NCBI GenBank assembly: GCA_030490835.1
Contig: CM059971.1
Coordinates: 59,444,012 to 59,508,011 of the forward strand
Origin: Annona cherimola
Lineage: Eukaryota; Streptophyta; Magnoliopsida; Magnoliales; Annonaceae
Direction of reading: 5' to 3'
Length of the DNA: 64,000 nt
In this document: positions 49,701 through 60,189 of the stretch, piece by piece
Layout of the letters: each line of letters opens with the position of its first letter
Numbering within the stretch: position 1 is the stretch's first letter
Made by a program: the position numbers and the translations under genes
Notes under the pieces: generated by a model
The model's input: only the letters and a program-made list of their open reading frames with translations
Databases searched by the model: none
What the model was told of the DNA's origin: nothing

Positions 49701-52700
49701 TTTGAGGAATTATAAACCATTAGCAGTATAATTTTGGAAACTAAAGTTTCATTAATTGAAAAGCACCTAATGAGATGCTTATGTGTACCCAATAAATTAG
49801 GTTCGTGAGGCATTTTTAGAAGCTCATTCAAACACAAGTTATTTTTATGAAGAGACTTATATAAAGAAAGCAAGCTACAAGCCCTAAAAATAATCCAAGC
49901 CTAATAAGCCTTTATATTAACATTATTCCATGATGAATTTTTGGCTTTTCGAGTTGGCTTTAGAGGAAAAGCTTTTCGCAGAATATGAATCTAAGTTTTG
50001 CTAGTTTTCTTGGTCTGTCTTCAGTATCTTGCAATTGCATGTTGCAGGATCGCAAAAATCATTCTGGCAAAAGCAAGGCGCAGATTGACTCTTTTTTTGG
50101 CCGCTACTCTCTGGATAGGTAAGTAGGACCACCGCTACAATATTCCATTATCTATTGGTTTGTGATTCCATAAACCCTCTCCTTTGCCCCTAGCCCAAAT
50201 AATAAATAATACAAAACTGTCTTCTCTCTCTCTTTTTTATTTGTTTACTTGTTTTTTATGGAGGATTGTGCAAAGATTACTGCCAATTTTTTGGTCAGTG
50301 CAATTTTCATGCTTACTGTTTGTATTCAATAATGGAAGAATGGAGAACTGAAATATTGGAAGAATGTATGTTCCAAATATATCTCAACATGGCCTTTTTC
50401 ACATGATGAAGTTTCCTTTGTGAAAAGGATTGGGACTCTAATAATATTGCTAAGTTTATATAATAATCATAGCAATGGAGAATTGAATGATGTCAGTTAT
50501 GGTTCAATATTCAACTAATGACAGACCCTGCAATGTTTACATTCCAAACCCCAGAACAACGCATTGTGTCATTTATTACTTGGAAGCAATCCCAATCTGT
50601 GATTATATCTTCTAGTTAATATATATTGGATGTGAGGGAAAATATAAGAAAAAAGACAAGTAAAATGACTTTTTCTTATATGTATTGTTGTGACATCTAA
50701 CTACTCATAATAAATCTATATTTCTTTACACACCTAACTTTCTTTCAAAAGATTTGTCTACTTTTTTCTTTTTTACTTTAGGGTAAATTGCAAGGCCATT
50801 TTTGACTAAGGGAAAAAAGGAAAAAAAATTTCCCCCTACATTTTCATGCAAGTACCTTTATAATCATTCTTTCACATCTTTCCATACAACTACCTTATCT
50901 TTTAACTTTGTTCCTTTTACTCCAAATCATTATCCCTATTTGTTTCAAAACTTCTTCCGCCAAATTTTTTCCCTCTTGCCAAACACAACCCAAATATACC
51001 TTAGTCTGAGCAATATTTCACGTCCCTCAATTTGAAGAACTTGCAAATAATCCCTACCACTTTTGAAAATTATTGCAAGTGTATCCATGCCATTACGACT
51101 CCATCCCAATCCATTATTTTCTTTTTAAATACTGAAAGTGCCTTCTTTTCCTTAAAAATTTGAGTACAACTGCCCCAAAAAGCAGAATGCCACACCTTGG
51201 ACCTTAGAACAGCGTGTATTCCCTTCCCAATAAGCCTTCTCAACATAATTGTGAAATCTTAAGCTTTGCAACAATGATTCCACCTACAAGAGAAGCAAAT
51301 GTAGGTTGAAAACATGAAATGGCACCTTTTGCCATATTTCAATGACCACTGCATGTGGGCCAGCATGCACCCTCTCTCTCAGGAATGGCTTCGGTGGGAA
51401 TCAGGTTCCCTTTGAGCTCAATAGGAACTATCCAAAATTTTAATGTTTTATTATATTTCAAAAATCTCACCACACATGATTTTTAAATGTAATTTTAACC
51501 GTTCATAGTGAAAATCATAAAAAAATCAAATGGTCTTAAGTAAATAACTACAATAGAAGCATATAACAGTACTTATGTTTTTGAATTGCAAAAAATATAT
51601 ACAGTAAAGTTTATGTAATCTGAAATGTTATTCAGATGTAATTTATATAGATGAGTCTAAAAAGATCTTTTTTAATTGTTAGAAGTATTGAGAATCATCC
51701 TTCAAAAAAAAAAAAAGTATTGAGCATCATTTTTTATGTGCTAAACCTATAATTTTTTATAATTTTTACTCATATGAGATTAGACCGATATATATGATTT
51801 TTACTATAAACGACCTAAATTATATTTTTAATAACATGTACAGTGAGATTTTTGAAATAAAACAAAAATATTAATTATTTCGATGGTTCGCATTGAGCAC
51901 GGTGGGAACCGAAGCTTTTCTCCTCTCTCTCTCTCTGTCTCTCTCTGTCTCTCTCTCACACACACACACACATCATTCAACACATTAACATAATCTAAAT
52001 ACCCTTCAAATGTAAAACCACAAATGCCTTGGAATTTTACAACAACATTGGAGATGTAATTGATCATCGAATTCACATCATTCAACACATCAACATCCTC
52101 TACATCCCCTTCAAATGGGAAGCCAAAAATGCCTTCAAATTTAACAAAAACACTTCCCTTTATGGACATGTAATTGATCATTGAATTCTGCTGCGAAGGG
52201 TTGGGAATCATGGGACATTTCTTTCCTCGTTTCAACACTGAACATCTCTCAGAAGGGAGGAGTTTTGAGGATGAAAATTTGAAGGCAATTGAGGTGATCG
52301 TTGTCATCTTTCCTATAGCATCTCTGGTTCTGAAAATACCATCTGACACAATGGAAAAGTCTGTTGTGAGGCATCAGAAGATCAAGTTCAAGGAACATGT
52401 GTCATATGCCTCCTGATGAGTTGGGTTTTGTGAGGGAAGACTGGGTAACAAAATCCTGCCTTCTATGTCAATGAAAGTATTCTTTTTAAATAATGAGAGC
52501 TTTAAATCTAGTAATAGGAAATAGGAAAATGTGTTAGTCTCTTGTTTCTAAAAGAGTTTTTGAAGATCACAGATATGAGAAAAAGGCCATGTCTTTGACT
52601 CATTGAAAAGGCTCTGAAATCCAATGAGAAGATATGGCAAATGCAACTCCCTATAATTTTTTCTTTTACGGCAATCTAGTGAAAAAATGTTGGCCATAGC

Positions 52701-53555
52701 CCCTTTCATATGCTTCAGGAAGCAAATCATAAGTTGCATTTAGAAAAGTCAAAAAAGAGTTGAAGACACTTGCATAACATTTTTGGGTTAAGGCATGATA
52801 CCCGATGAGCGACACTGGACAAAAGATGGTTACTTTGCAATAAATCCTTTAAATAAAATTAATCAACTAAGAAAAGAATATTTTTCCATAAATTCACGGA
52901 AATTGTAATCGCTGCTTCCTGTCCTCTTCATGCAATATGTGAAAGTAGGATTTGAATGGAAGACAGTTGCAGAATAAGAAGGAAAAACAAACAAAAAATT
53001 CATTGTTTTAGCCTTACAGGTTGGGGAGGACAGGATTACATGTTTCTGTTTAATTTTTTTTTTTTTGTTTTTGTTTTTGTTCTTATTTTTTATTATTATT
53101 TTTTTTTAAAAAAAGAATGAACTGGGGTAGGGCCATGATGAAGTGGATATGCTTGCAATAGTTGATAAAAGTTGCGGGGTTATTTGCAATTTTGCCAAAT
53201 AAGGGTCATCCTTGCAAAATAACTCAAACTATGCAGGTATTTTTGCAATTTAACCTTCAGCTTATGATTGACAGCACTCATGCGATTGACATCATTACAA
53301 ATCCTGTTTCTTCACTTTTGCTTTACCTCCATCACTTTGAACACCTGATTGCGTTTCAGTCTTCCTAGGCTGCAAAAGCAATCTTCTCTTTTTTATTTAA
53401 TCACTAAATAGCCAAAGGTGAAACCGTCCTACAAGGCATGTTTCACCCATAGCAGATTCTTTTCTGATTTTGGTGGCTTATGAATTTCTAATTGTGGTTG
53501 TGTTGCAGCTGAGGGAAAGACCAAAGAAACTGACACGAAGGGCAGTGATAAATGA
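40770..53555 (+). CDS. Plant coiled-coil protein of unknown function, five exons, about 314 aa
   Basis: Proposed exons are 40,770-40,929, 44,610-44,809, 45,928-46,394, 50,048-50,118 and 53,509-53,555, joining to 945 nt. Introns 2-4 have GT-AG borders (GTATGC, GTGAGT and GTAAGT donors; CAG acceptors). Intron 1 fits only with a weak GC donor (AAAG|GCACAG), so exon 1 is less certain. The start is the first in-frame ATG after a GC-rich leader. The protein begins with a Ser/Arg-rich stretch that could be a targeting sequence. It then has a long heptad-rich helix, from QLRAQINDLQAEAEQTRAK through RLRFMRLSEAAEKLRQQAAL and QKRKVMQALEKSKSRIELLD. An acidic linker follows (EEAKEDEKETRLDG), then GFWDEDEESKSLKGIPSYED and a second helical segment (LKIREEVLRVRARIAKIIL). 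A short hydrophilic tail ends it. The residues suggest a conserved plant protein, perhaps a scaffold or complex subunit, but I cannot name it. Exons 4 and 5 are also open in other frames. Introns 1, 3 and 4 contain transposable elements. Confidence 0.7.
40930..42548 (+). other. Intron 1, 5' part; possible coding fossil at 41,220-42,030
   Basis: Within intron 1 the plus strand at 41,220-41,444 has a 74-codon frame (KLQPRRRVKSHSTLIELVSE). Further protein-like fragments follow in other frames near 41,450-41,570 and 41,690-41,860. Stops and shifts separate them. It could be an old retrocopy or captured fragment, or a mis-assigned exon. No family is recognised. Confidence 0.2.
42563..43876 (-). 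pseudogene. RTE-clade LINE remnant, antisense in intron 1
   Basis: The minus strand carries a decayed non-LTR reverse transcriptase related to the intact copy at 46.9-48.7 kb. Recognisable pieces are EAIFLLRQLF near 43,840; the palm motif as IDFEKAQDRV near 43,770; SPYIFTLV near 43,590; KDKIKKEVI beside the MITE; RDNLKVKPIGKKMKESGIRW near 42,800; and the 3' end equivalent to ...THIGENSL followed by a (GAT)n tail at 42,563-42,577. Much of the central RT, including the catalytic FADD region, is scrambled or missing. A poly-T run (43,881-43,896) marks the upper end. The element is 5'-truncated, as is usual for LINEs. Confidence 0.88.
42818..43012. mobile_element. Mutator-like MITE, family D copy (TSD AGATTACTT)
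   Basis: This 195-bp insertion in the RTE remnant ends GCCCGGCTAACA, the family D inverted end. It is flanked by identical 9-bp repeats AGATTACTT (42,809-42,817 and 43,013-43,021). Removing it and one repeat rejoins the RTE reading frame (KDKIKKEVI to RDNLKV), which confirms the boundaries. Its left inverted end is missing, probably by deletion after insertion. Confidence 0.85.
46854..48833 (+). mobile_element. RTE-clade LINE insertion, 1,980 bp, 18-bp TSD
   Basis: The insertion is bracketed by identical 18-bp repeats ACACATGAATGCACCTAT at 46,836-46,853 and 48,834-48,851. It ends in a (GAT)n tail (about 48,813-48,833) in place of poly-A, a hallmark of RTE-type elements. The 5' end lacks the endonuclease domain, so the copy is 5'-truncated. 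The first bases contain a 21-bp duplication (46,856-46,876 and 46,920-46,940). The target was a family C MITE. Confidence 0.95.
46881..48710 (+). CDS. RTE LINE reverse transcriptase ORF, nearly intact
   Basis: This is an uninterrupted frame of 609 codons. It opens in the linker between endonuclease and RT (WWWNEDVQKAINDKQEKF). RT motifs run in order: KALGPDNIPIETWK, NYRGIKLMSHTMKLWERVIE, FGFMPGRSTIEAIFLLRQLF, the first catalytic Asp in IDLEKAYDRVPR, GLHQGSALSPYLFTLVIDEI, the catalytic FADD box in CMLFADDIVL, then FRYLGSIVQENGEI. The C-terminal domain follows (AVKEQHIQKMSVAEMRMLRW and LRWFGHVKRRPEV). This enzyme copies element RNA at the nicked target. A single-base change at an A8 run (about 48,682-48,689) shifts the last part. 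In the shifted frame the usual family ending (VLNRQEWRNRIHAADP) continues to a stop at about 48,801. The listed ATG is just the first one in frame, because the natural N-terminus with the endonuclease is lost. Confidence 0.93.
   Translation: MINNNNITWWWNEDVQKAINDKQEKFKTWQENKNDVNLQQYKLSKKATKKIISDAKRKAYESLYDRLGTRQGEKDIFKLAKLRENKGKDLTHVRCIKSEDQRVLVKDDNIKERWKTYFYSLLNDTPHEQLTLDVSLNREENRNISYFTKIRISEVKEALRKMKTGKALGPDNIPIETWKCMGDVGATWLTNLFNKIIKTKLMPSEWRKNIIVPIYKNKGDIQNCANYRGIKLMSHTMKLWERVIEHRLRRETNISENQFGFMPGRSTIEAIFLLRQLFEKYREKKKNLYMIFIDLEKAYDRVPRKLIWQVMRKKGINDRYIDIIKDMYEGAVTNVRTISGDTNVFPVKIGLHQGSALSPYLFTLVIDEITRHLQEEVPWCMLFADDIVLIDESKEGLNLKLNRWVDALESNGFRISRTKTEYMKCNFNNSENPDDEPIKILDQTVTKTNHFRYLGSIVQENGEIEKDIIHRIQAGWKKWRSASGILCDRRVPVKLKGKFYKTAIRPAMLYGAECWAVKEQHIQKMSVAEMRMLRWMSGKTRKDKIRNEIIRENLKVRPIYDKMRENRLRWFGHVKRRPEVAPVRKTEFIQVEGGRRMRGRPKKNMDGSN
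49041..50047 (+). other. Intron 3, 3' part, gene-free
   Basis: AT-rich intron sequence between the family C MITE and exon 4. No element with clear ends was found. The acceptor is TGTTGCAG at 50,040-50,047. Confidence 0.5.
50781..50991 (-). mobile_element. Degenerate family A MITE in intron 4
   Basis: A diverged, shortened minus-oriented relative of the Tourist-like family: 'ccatacaactaccttat' and 'ttaactttgttccttttact' match the body, and the right end is GCCAAACACAACCC. No TSD can be assigned. Confidence 0.5.
51828..52349 (-). other. Uncertain open frame with an internal duplication, in intron 4
   Basis: A minus-strand frame of 173 codons overlaps a plus-strand frame of 80 codons. It contains two related segments of about 35 residues, one with VKFEGIFGFPFEGDVEDVDV and one with VKFQGICGFTFEGYLDYVNV, each ending in VLNDV. 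They reflect a direct DNA duplication at about 51,965-52,188. The last part translates a (TC)n/(AC)n microsatellite at 51,919-51,972, so the frame is not a natural gene end. It may be an exon fragment or a chance frame. No family is recognised. Confidence 0.2.
51919..51972. repeat. Compound (TC)n/(AC)n microsatellite
   Basis: Runs of CT interrupted by GTCT, followed by a CA run, all within intron 4. Confidence 0.9.
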
Positions 53556-54369
53556 GGCCTTGGTGAGCATCGCTATTCTGTAGAAGGACATTATATTCCA
53601 AAGATATTCTAGCACGGTTGCTCCTCAGGAGAATGGATGTTTAGATTACTCATCATTCACAAGAGTACATCTTGATATTGCTGATTAATTCCATACGATT
53701 AATTTAAAATAGGATCTGCCCAAGTTGTATGCCTCGTGACAGGTTGGAGAATTTGAAGTTACAGTCATTGACTGCAATGTTACTGCTGGAGAACTGGATA
53801 ACCGTCTAAAAGTGAAGTAGAGAAAATATGAAATCCTATTCCACCAAGCAGGTGGTCATTAGTTTTTATAATCCAATTTGGCATGGGAAGCTCTGGTTGA
53901 ATGCATGGTCTTGTTAGTGAGGTCTGCTTATATGGAGTAGTCCTGTCTGTGGACTTGATTATCAAGGTGTGCATTTTGAGCAGGAAACGACTCCAAAAAG
54001 CATTTTTAACAGTTACGTGGTAGCCCTGCTATCTGTCATCAGTCGAGCATGGCAATCAAGAATCCCAGTTATGATCTTCCATCATCATCAGTTCATAAGA
54101 TGGTGACCCTGGCTTGATGTATTTCTTCTTTTGTTTTGGGATAGCTTCCCTCATGCATTCCTGTCTAGCAAAGTAACTCTGGCCTCCATCTCTTTTTGCT
54201 TCATTAGTTTTAGTTTGGTCTTTTACATTGTTTTCCTTGAAAGTCATGCTCATGACAGCAAAAGTCGAATAGTTTGTAATTCCTTTGATAAAAAAAAAAT
54301 TATCAAGTGATCTGTTTTAACCATCCTTAGCGCAAGTCATATCACCTTGTGTAGTGGAAAATTTTATGA
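53556..54369 (+). other. Probable 3' UTR and flank of the coiled-coil gene
   Basis: The proposed stop codon ends at 53,555. Downstream no coding sequence is apparent. Potential AATAAA-like signals are not clear enough to place the polyadenylation site. Open frames on the minus strand at 53,780-53,974 and 54,056-54,253 lack recognisable content. Confidence 0.3.
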
Positions 54370-54614
54370 GGGCATTTTTGGATGCATAAAAATTTTCAAA
54401 CAAAAACTTTTCACTCTATAATTATTTTATTTTTTAATCATTTTTTTTGATCTTCCTATATAACTATTTTATTCTTCAATTATTTCTAAAATCACTCATA
54501 AAACTAATCTATCTATTTTAACTTCATTTTCTTTACTTTTCATTATTGCTCTTATTATATTATTATTATTTTTTTCCTTTCAAAGACTTTTCTTTCAAAA
54601 GTTCTAAAACACAC
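54370..54614 (-). mobile_element. Degenerate family A MITE
   Basis: A minus-oriented, diverged relative. It begins near GGGCATTTTTGG, contains 'taatctatctattttaactt' in the body and ends near AAAACACACT. It is shorter than the intact copies and has no clear TSD. Confidence 0.5.
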
Positions 54615-54799
54615 TAAATCAAGTGAGATGAATCAAACGTTTGATTAGTGGTAGAAGCCTAATGTAGGAGGTGTGAGTTCTGTAAGAGATGTTGCTAATG
54701 TTACGCTTTAAATGGTCATGATTGATCTAATCCTAAAATATTATCTGGTCGATCCACTCATTGGAGGAAAATGACATCAATTGGGAGTTTGTTGGTGAC

Positions 54800-55300
54800 T
54801 GCTAGTGATGATCCCTTAGACCATGTGTGTGTGTGTGACATATAGATATGATGATATATATGGGATATATTCGGGTGCAGCGAATTCCCGTGCAGGCGTG
54901 CTGCCCGTTTAATCCAGCCCGTTTGAGTTGGCGCATCAAATCCTGGCTGTTCTCATCCTCCCACGAGTAGGCCGCAGGTATGCTTGGTATAAGCAGCGTT
55001 AGTGTGTGTGTGTGTATGGGAGAGTAGCATTGCTGGAGGCGCCTGCAAAAAGCTGCACATCTGCTGCGCATTTAATGTTGGCAGCAAGCATGCGGATCCG
55101 GGTCTTCAGCATGCCTGCGATTTCCCTTCTGGCCGTCTCACCCAAATTGTAGAGCATGCTGTTTCTGCTGCAACTGGCTATCAGAGAAGAAGCATTTGCT
55201 GGGAAATGAATGCAAACAGAAGAAAACAATTGCAGATTAATCTGGTTGGACAAAGGGAAAAACAATTGCAGATTTTGTGAAATCTCCACGGATAAAAAGA
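54800..55300. other. GC-richer segment with (GT)n runs, coding status unknown
   Basis: This stretch is clearly less AT-rich than its surroundings and has open frames of about 90 codons on both strands, bounded by (GT)n runs at 54,824-54,837 and 55,000-55,014. The minus-strand frame includes GETARREIAGMLKTRIRMLA. It could be a first exon, a promoter region or a captured gene piece. There is not enough to choose. Confidence 0.25.
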
Positions 55301-56376
55301 AGGCTGATTTTCTTCCACAAATTTTCCAGGTGTAAAATCATAGAAGAAGGTAGTCTTTGTGTTCATTGCAGATTAAAAAATAATATGCAAATATATCCAT
55401 AAGTTAAGTACGTATTACTGGAAAATTTTTATAAACTTAACTATTACGTGATTTAACTGTTATTGCTGATTATTTATAACAGAAAATTACAAATGGGCAC
55501 CTTCAGTAGTAATGAAACTATAAAAAATTTCAATGGGATGAATGAAAATAGATGTGGACAAAAATATATTGGAAATAAAAATAAATTTAGGTTTTGATTG
55601 TCTACCTAAAAAGAAAGTTGATTTTTTGCTATGACATTCATGTAATGCAATTGTAAAATCATAATTTTTTTATTTGACTTCTACATATTTACAAAAAAAG
55701 GATTGCAGATAACTTTCAGCATTCCAAACACGTTAAAGAAAATTTACTTTCTATAATAGTTAAAGCAAGCTCATACAACAGTTAATATGCTGATATGGAT
55801 AAACAGAAACCTTCAATTCTGAAATAAACACTTAGCATGCTAATGCAACACTTAACATTCTAATAACCAGAGGTGAAACAGATGCCTTGCAATTTCACTT
55901 TACACAATGCAGGTATAGTACACTCATTCAACACGACAAGAAACTAATAGTCACAAACAGATGACCTTCAGTAGCAGAATACACATTGACTTTTGTATAT
56001 AGCATGCTGATTCACCATTTAGCATGTGGATAGCCAAAAATAGATGACGTGGAATCTAAATTATGATACTGACTTATGCTGACAATTAAAAGATTATGAA
56101 AAAAGTGATTTAATAAAACACTAGATTTATGTAGAATTCAAATCATATAGGAGATGCCCATTTTAGGATAAACACTAGATTTATAAAATTAATATGTTTT
56201 ACAATGACATTAGCATACTAGTTTTGGAAGCATTACAATTGTACACCATGTTTTTTTGCAAAGTAGATATTGTTGTAGTTGTAGAATTTATGTATTCTAT
56301 TTCTTGTTAGTCGAATAATTTATATTGTCTATCAAATTTGATTTAGTAGGTATGTAGCAAATGACATCATCAATGA

Positions 56377-58780
56377 ATGTGGACAAAAGTGTCTCCATTG
56401 CCCATAGTGGGATTCGATGAAGATGCTAGAAAAGTTATAGAAAGTGGACAGAGTCCAACAAGTGTGATTACTTTTACTTCCAATGTGCCTGCTGAGTTAA
56501 CTCCTATTATTGGGCAAGAATTTGATTCTGAGGAAGAGGCGTATTCTTTCTACAATTTATATGAAAAATGTTGTTGCTTCAGTATTAGAAAAAATGATGT
56601 TAGAAGATCCAAAAAAGATAAGCAGATATGCTATCGCATTTTGAAATGCTCAAGGAAAGGACTAAGAAGGAATGTAGAAAATGTTGGAAAAACGAGAAAA
56701 TTAATTGTTATTACTAGATGTGGATGCCTTGCATCACTTACCATCAAACTCGTAGGTAACACATTGAAATGGACAGTTATGAGCTTCAAGAAAGAGCACT
56801 CTCATAGGTTGGAGACCCCCACAAAGTCCCGTTGCCTGCGATCCCATCGCTGTGCCGAACTCACAACTAAATATAGTTGAAGACTTGTGCAAGGTTGGTA
56901 TTGGAGTATCCAGATCATTGCAATTCATGACTAGAGAGGTTGGGGGTCGTGATCAACTAGGCTTCATGGAAGTTGAACTTCGTAATGCCTTAAGATCAAG
57001 ACGGATGTGTAGATATGGTGGGAGTGCAACAACATTACTAGAGTACTTTCAGAAGCAATTTGCTGCGAAGCCAGATTACTTTTATGAAATCCAGGTCGAC
57101 GAGTACCATCGGTTGATGTAATATTTTTGGGCAGACGAGGAATCCATAAGAGATTATCAAGTTTTCAATGATGTTATTTGTTTCGACATAACTTATTGAA
57201 CAAATAAGTATGATATGCCTTTTGGGCCCTTTGTTGAAGTAAACCACCATAAGCAATCAGTTTTACTTGGTGTAGGTTTATTATTTGGTGAGAGTGAAGA
57301 TGACTTTACGTGATTATTCAAAGTATCCCTCTATGCTATGAGTGATGTACCACCTAAAGCTATTGTTATAGATCAAGATCCAGCTATAACAAAGGTCATT
57401 TCCATAGTTTTTCCTACCACAAAACATATTTTTTGTTCATGGCATATACATAGGAAATTTCTAGAAAAGTTGCAATTTGCCAATAAAAAATATTTTGAAT
57501 TTAAAAATAAGTTATACAAGTTGATTCACAATATAGAAGATACAGATGAGTTTGAATCTGGTTGGGCAAAATTAATGAACGATTATGATTTGATAAACCA
57601 TGCATGACTATAGCAGATGTACAATGTCAGGGATAAGTGGATTCAAACTTATAACAAAAGTTTTTTCTTAGCAGGGATGACCACTACGCAACGTTATGAA
57701 AGCATGAATGCTTTTTTCGACCACTTTGTTGGACCAACCACTCAATTGCTTGAGTTCGTAGAAGCATACGAACGTGTTGTTCGAAAGAGGAGAGGAGACG
57801 AGAAGATGCTGATTGTAAAATTACATACGGTACGCCAGTTTTGAAAACTAAATTTGTAATTGAGGAACAAATTGCCAAATTATATACTAGAGAAATATTT
57901 TTTGAGTTTCAAGCAAAAGTAGAGTCATACTATTACAAGCCTAAATCTGAGGTTATAGAGGGGAGTCGTGTTATTTATGAAATTCACGAGTACAAAGATC
58001 CCACATACAGGAGAACTGTTACTTGGTGTAAAGATAGGCAATTTGCAACATGTTCATGTCGACTATTTGAATGGACTGGGATTACTTGTCGGCATATATT
58101 ATCCATGTTCCAATGGCGTGATATCATTAACATGCTTATTCAACACTTGCTGCGTCGTTGGTTGCAACGTCCAAAAGAGAATGTTGCAGTTCCACTGTTC
58201 ACAAAAAATTATGATGCTACAAATTCAGCTGTGGTGCGTCGGCATTTGACACTCCCCAAATTGAATTTCATCCTGGAGGAAATGACATCGACCTGGGGTA
58301 GTTTTCAGATTGGAACTATAGCTTTAGACTCTTTAATAACAAATTTGCGAGAGAATGTACAATCACAGAAGTTAGCTGGATGTTCAAATGAGCGACAACA
58401 GCACATGACTTGTGGAGACAAAGGAAGGATTTATGAAGATAGCACGCTTGCCAATGATCTTGTTGAAGACTTTCACAATTCCTCCACACCATTCAATGTG
58501 GAGATGAATGATAACATTAGAGGAGAAATACAGTTTACAACTAAAGACAATGTATCAAATGCCCTAATTCTTATTGTTGAATTCTCAAATGTTGTTTAAA
58601 GAAAAGGACGATCAAGTAAGCGTTTAAAATCTTCAGTTGAAAAAATTGTAGAACACAGTTGACGATTATGCCGGGGATGCAAGAAGTTTGTGGTTGGTCA
58701 CGATCAACGAAACTGCCCACAATTGCTAAAGAAGAATTGTGAGGAGCATGGTATGTTGACATCTCATTTGATTTAATCAA
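56377..58780 (+). pseudogene. FAR1-type Mutator-like transposase, broken
   Basis: Domains appear in the family order. The FAR1 DNA-binding domain is at about 56,515-56,810 (FDSEEEAYSFYNLYEKCCCF, CSRKGLRR, then FKKEHSHRL). The MULE transposase domain is at about 57,120-57,730, with the DDE residues still visible: FDITY, VIDQDPAI and RYESMNAFFD. The SWIM zinc finger is at about 58,035-58,110 (CSCRLFEWTGITCRHILSMF). A zinc knuckle-like end lies near 58,655 (CRGCKKFVVGHDQRNC). A frameshift lies between 56,800 and 56,880 and another near 57,830. In-frame stops occur at about 57,119, 57,197, 57,311, 57,605 and 58,661. FAR1-like proteins include transposases (Jittery/Mutator type) and domesticated light-signalling regulators. 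The palindrome-rich repeats around this copy favour a transposon. In its present form it cannot make a full protein. Confidence 0.88.
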
Positions 58781-58800
58781 CTGAAACGTAATCCATATTA

Positions 58801-58893
58801 TTGCATGACTCCATCTAATTCTGCTTCATTGTACATATTAATGCATGACTCCATCTAATTCTGCTTCATTGTACATATTAATGCATGACTCCA
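58801..58893. repeat. Tandem repeat, 40-bp unit, about 2.3 copies
   Basis: Units start at 58,801, 58,841 and 58,881 with (A/T)TGCATGACTCCATCTAA. The first two are almost identical. It follows the transposase gene directly. Confidence 0.9.
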
Positions 58894-59595
58894 ATCGCTT
58901 TTAGGACACCGTAAAATGCTTTTGGGATTTTGGTATTATGTCTTCATATGTCCTCTAGTAAGTTGTTTGCATGAATTTACCAATGAAATACTGCTGCATT
59001 ATGATCAATTTTTTAAGCGCAATGCAGGATGGACACGAAGCATGTGGGTACATATATAGAGGCGCATGTATAGAGTTAGAAGTTAATGCTAGCTAGAAGT
59101 CAATGCTAGCCAAAAGTTGATGCTAGTGTCAATATTAAAGGAAAAGAAAAGTATGATTCTTTTTGTATTCAATTGTGCACTTTGAGAGAAATGAAAGTGT
59201 AATTTTTTGTATTGACTTTTACGTATGTGATATTGAATATGCTATGTACCCATTTACTTCTGTATATAGCACGCACACAATATATAACATGCTGCCACGT
59301 GCAAACATATGACCTGCAAATCCACCACGAAATCTGACTTGAGTATATAGCCTGCTAATTGAAAAATTAGCACGCTGATTTAAGCAAAGAGATAACATGC
59401 CTCTCCAATCCACCCACTGACTTGAGCATTTAGCATGCTCATTCTCCAATTAGCACGCTGATTCAGGCAAACAGATGGCCACTAAATCCACTCCAGACAC
59501 TTATCTAAATATATAGCATGTGCATTTACCAATTAGCATGCTGATTCAAGCAACAGAGGACCTGCTTCTCCATTCCACACATACACTTCAGTTCC

Positions 59596-59968
59596 AACCA
59601 TTGACCTGACAAGCAACACCATTCACAATGACCTGTAAATCCATTCCAACCATTGACCTGACAAGCAACACAATTTAGAATGACCTGACTAGCAACACAA
59701 TTCAGAATGACCTGATAAGCATTCCAACCATTAACCTGACAAGCAACACCATTCACAATGACCTGTAAATCCAGTCCAACCATTGACCTGTTAAGCAACA
59801 CCATTCACAATGACCTGTAAATCCAGTCCAACTATTGACCTGACAAACAACACCATTCACAATAACCTGTAAATCCATTCCAACCATTGACCTGACAAGC
59901 AACACTATTCACAATGATCTGTAAATCCATTCCAACCATTGACCTGACAAGCAACACCATTCACAATC
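59596..59968. repeat. Tandem array, 52-bp unit
   Basis: Units begin AACCATTGACCTGACAAGCA at 59,596 and 59,648, then at 59,726, 59,778, 59,830, 59,882 and 59,934, exactly 52 bp apart within each block. A 26-bp partial unit causes the single break in phase. Each unit holds two ACCTG/GACCTGT half-motifs. The array lies between the transposase gene and the 3' end of the opposite-strand ORF. Confidence 0.93.
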
Positions 59969-60189
59969 TGCGATCTAAGCATGACTTGAATTCAAAGTAT
60001 AAACATTCAAAAACACAAAGAAAGAAAGTTCCTTGCTAACATATGTCCTCCAACATAAAAATTATGAATACAAAAAGTATAAAGAAAGTAGGCTAATTAC
60101 AGATCTTCTAATGTACCAAACTTAAAAAATATGCAGGAAACAACATGGAGTGATCAAAACAAGTAATGCAGGTCCACAACTTTATGTCG

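Noticed and set aside
56377..58780. FAR1-type gene as a functional domesticated FRS regulator
   Set aside because: Several in-frame stops and at least two frameshifts break every domain junction, and the setting is repeat-rich.
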